This document shows positions 1-6,014 of a stretch of 13,875 nt of DNA, one piece after another; the stretch's first letter is position 1, and every line of letters begins with the position of its first letter. A program made the translations under genes and the position numbers. The notes beneath the pieces are model-generated. The model had not been told where the DNA came from. It did not search any database and saw only the letters and a list, made by a program, of their open reading frames with translations. The DNA is taken from NCBI GenBank assembly GCA_033721095.1, contig JAWWBG010000050.1:1-13875 (forward strand). The letters are read 5' to 3'. Origin of the DNA: JAWWBG01 sp033721095 (GTDB taxonomy: Bacteria > Actinomycetota > Nitriliruptoria > Nitriliruptorales > Nitriliruptoraceae).

Positions 1-1306
1 GCGTGAAGCCGGAGCCACCGAAGGTCTGCAGCGACGCGGAGCCGAGCAGCTCGTAGGCCTTCTCCGAGCAGTAGCCCTTGACCAGCGGCAACAGCAGGTC
101 CTCGCGAGCCAACCAGGCGTCATGGTCCTCGTCGCTCGCGAGCTCGGCCTGGTCCTGGACCCAACCGGTGTAGAGCACGAGAGCGCGCATGCCCTCGCTG
201 TGGGCCTTCTGCTCCATGAGGATGCGGCGGACGTCGGGGTGGTGGATGATCGTGACCTTGTCGACCTTGTTGCCCATGTCGGTCATGTCCGGGCCCTGCT
301 CGCGCACCTTCGCGTAGTCGAGCGCGTTGAGGTAGCCGGTCGACAGCGTGGCCATGGCCTTGGTCCCGACGGTCATTCGGGCGTACTCGATGACCTTGAA
401 CATCTGGGCGATGCCGGCGCCGTCCTCATCGGCCTCGCCGACGAGGTAGCCCACGCAGGGCAGGTCCGGATCCCCGCCCATCGTGAGCTCGCACGTCGCC
501 GAGCCCTTGATGCCCATCTTCTTTTCGATGTTGGTGACCTTGACGCCGTTGCGGGCCCCCAGCGACAGGTCCTCGTTGACGAGGTACTTGGGGACGACGA
601 ACAGGCGCAGCCCCTTGGTCCCGGGGGTCCCGCCCTCCGGCCGCGCCAGCACGAGATGCACCGTGTTGGGGTGGACGTCGGCATCGGCGGACGTGATGAA
701 CCGCTTGACGCCCTCGATGTGCCAGAGCGAGCCGAGGTCGTCGGGCCCGTTCTCCTCGACCTTGACGGCCTTCGTGACCCCGGCGCCGACATCCGAACCT
801 GCATCCGGCTCGGTCAACACCATGGTCGCGCCCCAGCGGTTGTGCACCATGGGCTGCACGAAGCGCTGCTTCTGACCCTCCGTGCCGATCTGGTCGAGGA
901 TCGCCCCGAACAGCGGGCCGATCGCCCACAGCGTCGCGGTCGCATGCGCGCCCAGCATCAGCTCCGTGGCGGCCCACCGCAGGCTCGGCGGCGCGCCAAC
1001 GCCACCGAGGTGCTCGGGCAGGGGCAACAGGTGCCAGCCGGCGTCGTAGAACGCGTTGAGCGCGTCACCCAGCTCCTCGGGGAGCGTGATGTCCCCGTCC
1101 GACAGGACGAGCGGCGTGCGGTCGGCGGGAACGAAGGAATCGGCCCAGATCGAGTCGGTTGCGAACCGTTCCAGCTCGGCCAGCAGCATCTGCGCCTGAT
1201 CGCGCTCGACCGCCGAAAACGGCCCGGAACCCAGCGAATCCTGGATTTCCAGGTACTCGAAGAGGTTGAACTCGATGTCGCGCAGGTTGCTCTTGTAGTG
1301 GCTCAC
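1..1306 (-). CDS. FadE5-like acyl-CoA dehydrogenase, 3' end cut off by window edge
   Basis: FAD-dependent alpha,beta-dehydrogenation of fatty acyl-CoAs, the first step of beta-oxidation. The reading frame stays open for 435 codons from the start to the left edge, where it stops after LQTFGGSGFT. The N-terminus SHYKSNLRDIEFNLFE and the blocks MVLTEPDAGSDVGAG (about residues 162-176), HIEGVKRFITSAD (196-208), GTKAMATLSTGYLNALDYAK (314-333) and the LQTFGGSGF block (426-434) match what I remember of mycobacterial FadE5, a roughly 610-residue enzyme. About 170 C-terminal residues, including part of the second helical domain, are therefore missing. The GTG at 1306 is preferred: AGGGA lies 6 nt upstream and it gives the family N-terminus directly. 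An ATG at 1312 would add two residues. It is divergent from a TetR regulator that probably controls it. Family assignment is confident; chain-length preference cannot be read from sequence. Confidence 0.9.
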   Translation of the reverse strand, partial: MSHYKSNLRDIEFNLFEYLEIQDSLGSGPFSAVERDQAQMLLAELERFATDSIWADSFVPADRTPLVLSDGDITLPEELGDALNAFYDAGWHLLPLPEHLGGVGAPPSLRWAATELMLGAHATATLWAIGPLFGAILDQIGTEGQKQRFVQPMVHNRWGATMVLTEPDAGSDVGAGVTKAVKVEENGPDDLGSLWHIEGVKRFITSADADVHPNTVHLVLARPEGGTPGTKGLRLFVVPKYLVNEDLSLGARNGVKVTNIEKKMGIKGSATCELTMGGDPDLPCVGYLVGEADEDGAGIAQMFKVIEYARMTVGTKAMATLSTGYLNALDYAKVREQGPDMTDMGNKVDKVTIIHHPDVRRILMEQKAHSEGMRALVLYTGWVQDQAELASDEDHDAWLAREDLLLPLVKGYCSEKAYELLGSASLQTFGGSGFT

Positions 1307-1366
1307 GGGCATTCCCTGGTCCGGGCCCTGCCGCGAGGTCGGGGCCCCCTGCGGCGGGCTGATGAA

Positions 1367-1423
1367 CTGGAGCGTACGCTCAGAAGTGGAGCGAGGACTC
1401 CATTGTGGAGCATGTGTTCAACT
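1367..1423. promoter_or_regulatory. Triple 19-bp operator-like array between fadE5-like gene and tetR
   Basis: TGGAGC occurs at 1368, 1387 and 1406, exactly 19 bp apart each time, and TC is conserved 12-13 nt after the start of each copy. The first unit holds a perfect 12-bp palindrome GAGCGTACGCTC (1370-1381). The second holds TGGAG-N6-CTCCA (1387-1402). Their dyad centres are also 19 bp apart. The third (1406-1421) is a degenerate version. TetR-family dimers bind such dyads, and the array sits over and downstream of the predicted fadE promoter, so repression by the divergent regulator is the natural reading. This is inference from position and symmetry. Confidence 0.5.
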
Positions 1424-1430
1424 ATTGCAA
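1402..1430 (-). promoter_or_regulatory. Candidate sigma-70-type promoter for the fadE5-like gene
   Basis: On the minus strand there is a -35-like TTGCAA (1425-1430), a 17-nt spacer and a -10-like CACAAT (1402-1407). This would start transcription near 1395 and give a leader of about 90 nt. Repeats of the TGGAGC array overlap and follow the -10. This is a motif match only; no transcript start is known. Confidence 0.35.
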
Positions 1431-1503
1431 ACAGGGTGACACGGCTTCACGGTTGGCAGCAGGGCCGGACGTACCGTTCCGGACGGGACTTCTGGGAGGC
1501 GAC

Positions 1504-2088
1504 ATGGGCCGCAACCGCGTCGGTGTGCGCACGAGGCGCCGCATCCTCGACGCCACGCGTGCGCTGCTGGCCGAGGAGGGGGGCGAGGAGAGCGTCACCC
1601 TCAAGGCCATCCAGGACCGCGCCGGCGTCGGCGCCGGCAGCTTCTACAACCTGTTCGAGACCAAGGAAGAGGCCATATTCGAGGTCGTCAGGGAGGCGAT
1701 CGCGGCCGTTGATCCCGATCCGTCGGGTGAGGGCACCGAGTCCATCGAGGACCTCGTCGGCGCCTTTGCCCGGTTCTTCGACGACAACCCCCTGGTCGCT
1801 CGGATCTACCTGAAGCTGGCCGTCGGCGGCGGCCTCACCGACCGTGCGCTGGCGGAGCGGGTCCTGCGCAGTCACCGCGAGCGCGTGCGGCGATTCGGCG
1901 ACGCGCTCATTCGCGCAGGTGTCGCCGCAGGGGATGCGCCACTTGCCGCGGAACGGCTGCTGTCCGCCCTCACCGGCTTCGCGCTGCACGCCCAGCTCCA
2001 GCCCGAGTACGACTTCCTCGCGCACGCCAACGCGTTGGCCGCGATGATCGTCCGCGACCCCTCGCGGTCGCCGGAGGCGGTTGGCTGA
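1504..2088 (+). CDS. TetR/AcrR-family transcriptional regulator
   Basis: DNA-binding regulator of 194 residues, a normal size for the family. The N-terminal helix-turn-helix covers about residues 10-55: RRRILDATRALLAEEG, then VTLKAIQDRAGVGAGSFYNLF with the typical G-x-FYxxF recognition-helix ending, then TKEEAIF. The remaining residues form the helical ligand-binding and dimerisation domain, which does not reveal its ligand. The ATG at 1504 is chosen because GGGAGG lies 4 nt upstream and the protein then starts just before the HTH; the frame opens at a GTG at 1405, but those 33 codons have no family features and overlap the operator array. It is divergent from the FadE5-like gene, with a 197-bp shared control region. 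Regulators in this arrangement often sense acyl-CoAs; that is inference here. Confidence 0.92.
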   Translation: MGRNRVGVRTRRRILDATRALLAEEGGEESVTLKAIQDRAGVGAGSFYNLFETKEEAIFEVVREAIAAVDPDPSGEGTESIEDLVGAFARFFDDNPLVARIYLKLAVGGGLTDRALAERVLRSHRERVRRFGDALIRAGVAAGDAPLAAERLLSALTGFALHAQLQPEYDFLAHANALAAMIVRDPSRSPEAVG

Positions 2089-2166
2089 ACGCCCTCGACG
2101 CCATCGACGCCCGTGACGCGTCCGAGCGTCCGACCGTCGGCTTCGTCGCTTTCCCTCGTGCCCGAC

Positions 2167-2192
2167 TTCGGTCACCGAACCATTACGGTTCG
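2167..2192. promoter_or_regulatory. Overlapping inverted repeats upstream of the CorC-like operon
   Basis: Two inverted repeats share sequence: TTCGG-TCA-CCGAA (2167-2179) and CGAACC-ATTAC-GGTTCG (2176-2192). All arms are perfect. The right arm of the first is part of the left arm of the second, so only one hairpin could form at a time in RNA. They lie 79 nt after the tetR stop and 38 nt before the GTG of the first CBS gene. No T-run follows, so an intrinsic terminator is unlikely. An operator or a leader switch are possible. Nothing else is evident in the 142-nt gap 2089-2230. Confidence 0.35.
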
Positions 2193-2230
2193 TTGCCGAT
2201 GCGCCCCTTCCGCCTTCCGCCGACCACGCC

Positions 2231-3556
2231 GTGAGTGGTGTCGCTGCCCTGACCCTCACGATCGGCCTGATCGTTGCCAACGCGGTCTTCGTCGCGGCGG
2301 AGTTCGCCGTCGTGTCCGTCCGTCGAGCCGAGCTCGAGGAACGCGCCGCCGCCGGATCGGCCCGGGCAAGACTCGTGTTGGCGGCCCGCGAGCGCCTGTC
2401 GTTCGTGCTCTCCGCAGCCCAGTTCGGCATCACGGCGTCGTCGCTGCTGCTGGGTTTCGTCGCCGAACGCGCGATTGGCGACTCGCTGCTGCGGCCGGCG
2501 GCCGAGGCCGTTGGGCTGCCGGCCGAGGCCGGGTCGGTGACGATCGTGGTGGCCGCCATCCTCGTGTCCACCGTCTTCCAGATGATCGTCGGGGAGCTTG
2601 CCCCCAAGAACCTCGCGATCGCCCGGCCGCTGTCGGTTTCCATGGCCGTGATCCTGCCCATGCGGGCGTTCGAAACGGTCTTCGGGCCGATCATTCGGCT
2701 GTTCGACACGGCGGCGGCATGGACGTCGAAGGTCCTGTTCCGTCTCGATCCGTCCGACGGCGGCGAGGAGGCCCACACCCTCGAGGAGCTCGCCCTCATC
2801 ATCGACGAGTCGGGGCGTCACGGCTCCCTGTCATCCGAGCAGGCCGACCTGCTTGCCGGCGCGCTCCGGCTGCGCGCAACCCGTGTTCGGGAGGTGATGG
2901 TCGCCTGGCCCGACGTCCGCTCGCTGCCGGCGGACGCCACCGTCCGCCAGCTTCGCGCCGTCGCCGCGGCCAGCGGCTTCTCGCGCTTCCCGGTCGTCGG
3001 TGAGGACGGGGAGGTTGCCGGCACCATCCATGTCAAGGACCTGCTGGGAGCTCCCGGAATCGGTGAGGACGACCCCATCGCGCCGCTGATCAGCGACACC
3101 ACCGAGGTCGCCGAATGGGCCACGGTCCAGCAGCTGCTCTCGATGCTGCGTCGGGACCGACGAACGTTCGCACTGGTCATCGATGAGTTCGGCGACGTGA
3201 CCGGCATTGCCACCGTCGAGGACGTGCTGGAGCAGCTGGTGGGCGACATCGCCGACGAGTTCGACCGCCCCCGGCCACAGCTGCGCCGTCGCGACGACGG
3301 AACGCTCGAAGTTGCCGGTTCCTACCGGATGTCGCGACTCGCCGAGCTGCTCGACGCCGAGGTCGTCGAGGGGGAGTACGTCACGGTCGCCGGCTTCATC
3401 CTCGACCAGCTCGGCCACATCCCGGAGGTCGGTGACGCCGTCACCAGCCCCACCCACCGGTTCGAGGTGGCCGAGATGCGCGGGCCACGCGTTGCCCGCG
3501 TCGTCGTCGAACCGCGACCCTCGGACGGGTCGGATGCCGGGGAGGGCCCGTCATGA
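2231..3556 (+). CDS. CNNM/CorC-type transporter: DUF21 + CBS pair + CorC_HlyC domain (first paralogue)
   Basis: Membrane protein of 441 residues of the hemolysin-C/CorC/CNNM family, whose members are implicated in divalent cation (Mg2+/Co2+) or other cation export. The DUF21 membrane domain covers about residues 5-165, with hydrophobic segments near 5-30, 58-80 and 102-120, the signature GELAPKNLA (121-129), and a further segment near 135-158. The CBS pair covers about 215-340, ending in TVEDVLEQLVGDIADEFD. The CorC_HlyC ligand-like domain covers about 355-428. The first CBS motif reads VREVMVAWPDV instead of the usual MTPR-x-D, and the second reads DEFGDVTG instead of DEYGG, so this copy looks diverged. 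The start is GTG with no clear Shine-Dalgarno site. Its stop overlaps the next start (ATGA). Mycobacteria have a comparable tandem pair (Rv1842c/Rv1841c). Confidence 0.9.
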   Translation: MSGVAALTLTIGLIVANAVFVAAEFAVVSVRRAELEERAAAGSARARLVLAARERLSFVLSAAQFGITASSLLLGFVAERAIGDSLLRPAAEAVGLPAEAGSVTIVVAAILVSTVFQMIVGELAPKNLAIARPLSVSMAVILPMRAFETVFGPIIRLFDTAAAWTSKVLFRLDPSDGGEEAHTLEELALIIDESGRHGSLSSEQADLLAGALRLRATRVREVMVAWPDVRSLPADATVRQLRAVAAASGFSRFPVVGEDGEVAGTIHVKDLLGAPGIGEDDPIAPLISDTTEVAEWATVQQLLSMLRRDRRTFALVIDEFGDVTGIATVEDVLEQLVGDIADEFDRPRPQLRRRDDGTLEVAGSYRMSRLAELLDAEVVEGEYVTVAGFILDQLGHIPEVGDAVTSPTHRFEVAEMRGPRVARVVVEPRPSDGSDAGEGPS

Positions 3557-4890
3557 TCGCGGCGGCCGCCGGTGAGGCGGGCGTTGCCTTCAGCCCGTGG
3601 GCGCTGCTGGTCGGCGTTGGCCTCCTGATCGCGAATGGGTGGTTCGTCGCCGTCGAGATCGCGCTGTTGGCGGCCCGTCGCGCCCGCGTCGAGGAACTGG
3701 CCGCATTGGGGGACCGACGTGCCCAGCGGGCCCTCGACGCCCTCCGTGAGCTGTCGATCACGTTCTCGGGCGCGCAGCTGGGGATCACGCTGGCCTCGCT
3801 CGGGCTCGGCGCGGTGGCCGAACCGGCAGTCACGCACCTGCTGGAGGACTGGCTGGAGGCTGCGGGCCTCGGCGAGGGAACGGCCACCGTCATCGGGTTC
3901 TCGCTCGGGCTCGGCATCGTCGTCTTCCTCCACATGGTCGTCGGGGAGATGGCGCCGAAGAACCTCGCCCTCGCGCGAGCCGAGCAGGTCGCGGTCGGGA
4001 TGGCCCGGTCGTTCCACTGGTTCGTCACGCTGCTGCGGCCGCTGATCATCGTCCTCAACGGAGCCGGAAACCTGCTCGTTCGCGCGGTCGGGGTCGAACC
4101 CGTCGACGAGCACAACCTCGTCCACACGCCGGCCGAGCTGCGCTTCGTCGTCGCCGAGTCCCGGCGCCAGGGCACCGTCATGGGCGCCGAGGCGAGGGTG
4201 CTCGAATCCGCCCTGTCCTTGGCCGCCATCACGGCCGAGGACGCCATGACGCCTCGGGTCGATCTCGAGGCCGTCGCCGAGGATGCCGGCACCGACGAGG
4301 TGCTCGTGGTCGCCGCCCGGACGGGCTTCACGCGGCTGCCCGTCTACCGGGAGAGCCTCGACGACATCGTCGGGATCCTGCACGTCAAGGACCTGCTCGT
4401 GGGTCGCGGTGCGGAGGGTTCCCTGCCGATCCGTCCGATCGCCGCGGTGCCACACTCCCGAGACCTCGAGCACCTGCTCCACGACCTGCTGGAGTCCGGC
4501 GACCACGCGGCGATCGTGGTGGACGAGTACGGCGGCACGGCTGGCCTCGTGACGCTCGAGGACGTCCTCGAGGAGCTCGTGGGCGACATCGCCGACGAGT
4601 TCGACATCGAGTCCGGGCCACGCCAACGAGGTCGCCACTGGGTGGTGGAGGGCACCCTCCGGCGTGACGAGCTCGAACGCCTGACCGGGCTCGTCCTCGA
4701 CTCGGGCGACTCCGAGACGGTGTCGGGGTGGATGACCGAGCACCTCGGCCGGCTGGTTCGTCGGGGCGACTCCGTCGTCACCGCAGACGGCTGGCGGCTG
4801 CACGTCCTCACGCTGGAGGGCCGCCGTGCAGGGGAGGTTGCGATCACGGCACCCTTGGGCTCCGAGACCGTCGACGAGGCCGGCCCATGA
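3553..4890 (+). CDS. CNNM/CorC-type transporter: DUF21 + CBS pair + CorC_HlyC domain (second paralogue)
   Basis: Membrane protein of 445 residues, a tandem paralogue of the preceding gene. The DUF21 domain covers about residues 15-180, with hydrophobic stretches near 16-42, 70-90, 110-132 and 155-180 and the signature GEMAPKNLALAR (131-142). The CBS pair covers about 225-350 and is canonical: AEDAMTPRVDLEAV (228-241), GFTRLPVYRESLDDIVG (258-274) and VVDEYGGTAGLVTLEDVLEE (322-341). The CorC_HlyC domain covers about 360-432. The start ATG overlaps the previous stop (ATGA), and GGAGGG at 3541-3546 gives a good ribosome binding site. Its own stop overlaps the thioesterase start in the same way. 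Translational coupling suggests the two membrane proteins are made in similar amounts and may form a heterodimer. The transported ion cannot be told from sequence. Confidence 0.92.
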   Translation: MIAAAAGEAGVAFSPWALLVGVGLLIANGWFVAVEIALLAARRARVEELAALGDRRAQRALDALRELSITFSGAQLGITLASLGLGAVAEPAVTHLLEDWLEAAGLGEGTATVIGFSLGLGIVVFLHMVVGEMAPKNLALARAEQVAVGMARSFHWFVTLLRPLIIVLNGAGNLLVRAVGVEPVDEHNLVHTPAELRFVVAESRRQGTVMGAEARVLESALSLAAITAEDAMTPRVDLEAVAEDAGTDEVLVVAARTGFTRLPVYRESLDDIVGILHVKDLLVGRGAEGSLPIRPIAAVPHSRDLEHLLHDLLESGDHAAIVVDEYGGTAGLVTLEDVLEELVGDIADEFDIESGPRQRGRHWVVEGTLRRDELERLTGLVLDSGDSETVSGWMTEHLGRLVRRGDSVVTADGWRLHVLTLEGRRAGEVAITAPLGSETVDEAGP

Positions 4891-5522
4891 GTCACGCGCG
4901 CGACGACGAGGCCACGGAACGAGCGGCCCTCGCCATTCGTCGACTCGGGCACGCACTCGTCTCCAACGACCCACCACCGGAGCTGCTCGACCGCGTGGCC
5001 GAGGGCGCGATCGAAGCCGCCGAGCTCGTGGAGCAGTCACCCCGGCGGGTGCGGGACATGGTCGCGCTCAAGCGCGAGATGTTCGAGGAACCTGCCGAGG
5101 CGGCCCCCGGCGAGCCGATCAGCCATTTCGACGAGTGCTTCGTCTCCGGTCGCCACAACCCCCTCGGCATCGGCATCCAGGTCTTCCGGGATGGCGAGGA
5201 CTCGGTCGCCTGGGTCGAGCTCGGCGCTGCGTTCGAGGGTGCCCCGGGTCGCAGCCACGGTGGCATCGTGGCCGCGATCTTCGACGACGTGCTCGGGTAC
5301 CTGCTGAGCATCCATCGGCAACCAGCCTTCACGGGGGAGCTCACCGTTCGCTACCTCGCGCCCACGCCGGTCGGGGAGCGGCTGACGTTCCGCGGCCGCG
5401 TCGTCGGGCGCGAGGGGCGCAAGATCATGGCCGAGGGGGACGCCACCTCCGCCGATGGCACGATCGTCGCCACGTCGACGGCAATCTTCGTGGCCGTCGA
5501 CGTCAGCGCCTTCAAGGCCTGA
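4887..5522 (+). CDS. Hotdog-fold (PaaI/4HBT-like) acyl-CoA thioesterase
   Basis: Protein of 211 residues. Residues 1-75 are charged and helix-rich (ERAALAIRRLGHAL, then LKREMFEEP), a feature of longer actinobacterial PaaI-family members as far as I recall. The hotdog domain spans about 80-205: SGRHNPLGIG (87-96), then AFEGAPGRSHGGIVAAIFDD, where H124-G-G and the acidic D133 nine residues later are the usual active-site elements of HGG-type thioesterases, followed by strands LTVRYLAPTP and GRVVGREGRKI. It probably hydrolyses an acyl-CoA thioester in the cytoplasm; the substrate is unknown. The ATG at 4887 overlaps the stop of the CorC-like gene, with GAGG 7 nt upstream, so it is the third gene of that operon. 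A longer frame opens at 4728 but only covers the upstream gene in another phase. It ends 5 nt from the convergent gene's stop. Confidence 0.88.
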   Translation: MSHARDDEATERAALAIRRLGHALVSNDPPPELLDRVAEGAIEAAELVEQSPRRVRDMVALKREMFEEPAEAAPGEPISHFDECFVSGRHNPLGIGIQVFRDGEDSVAWVELGAAFEGAPGRSHGGIVAAIFDDVLGYLLSIHRQPAFTGELTVRYLAPTPVGERLTFRGRVVGREGRKIMAEGDATSADGTIVATSTAIFVAVDVSAFKA

Positions 5523-5527
5523 ACGCG

Positions 5528-6010
5528 TCAGGTCTCGGTGATGCCGAGGACGTCCTCGCCCACACCCGGCGTGGCATCGGCGTCGCGCTGAATCGCGGCC
5601 AGGGCGTCGACCGCGAGCTGCAACGGATGCAGGAACGGAAGCGCGTCGCGATCCACCTCCTCGGACGGGATGAACTCCTCCGGGAGGCCATTGTCGTCGA
5701 ATGCCGAGGCCGTCACGTGGGGTCGGTGCAGCCGTGCGCCGAAAGCCACCATGAGGACCTCCGCCTGCTCCGTCGTTGCCTCGCTCACGAACCCCCAGCA
5801 GGGCACGCCGGCCTCGGTGATCTCGGACGCTGCGAATCGTTCGAGGTAGACATGGCGCTCTTCGTCCGTGTCCGGGAATCCCTCCAGCCGGACGACTCGC
5901 GTCCGGTCGGGTCCGGGCAGGACGATCGACGGAGCCACCGGCCGGCCGTGTTGGCGAACCAGGTCAACTGCCGCCTCGAGGCAGATGTACCGCAGCTCCT
6001 CGAACTGCAT
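5528..6010 (-). CDS. Uncharacterised 160-residue protein coupled to ilvD
   Basis: I do not recognise a named family. The protein is acidic and soluble, with no signal peptide, membrane segment or coiled coil. It begins with a likely helix (FEELRYICLEAAVDLVRQ), then APSIVLPGPDRTRVVRLEGFP (about residues 26-46), a mixed region with CWGFVSEATTEQAEVLMVAFG (71-91), and a C-terminal PFLHPLQLAVDALAAIQRD segment (125-143). The alternation of short strands and helices suggests a small alpha/beta domain. Two cysteines (10 and 71) do not form a metal motif. The ATG is 4 nt after the ilvD stop on the same strand, so it is almost certainly co-transcribed with ilvD and may be translationally coupled. Coding is supported by the tight spacing at both ends and the sensible amino acid composition. 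Its function is unknown. Confidence 0.8.
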   Translation of the reverse strand: MQFEELRYICLEAAVDLVRQHGRPVAPSIVLPGPDRTRVVRLEGFPDTDEERHVYLERFAASEITEAGVPCWGFVSEATTEQAEVLMVAFGARLHRPHVTASAFDDNGLPEEFIPSEEVDRDALPFLHPLQLAVDALAAIQRDADATPGVGEDVLGITET

Positions 6011-6014
6011 CAGC

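Noticed and set aside
122..1813. A 563-codon open frame on the plus strand
   Set aside because: It lies opposite the FadE5-like gene, whose protein shows family motifs throughout; the plus-strand translation has low-complexity R/G/D/L composition typical of antisense frames in GC-rich DNA and runs into tetR in the wrong phase.
3322..5040. A 572-codon open frame on the minus strand
   Set aside because: Antisense to both CorC-like genes, which have clear domains; the minus translation is arginine/glycine rich with no recognisable motif.
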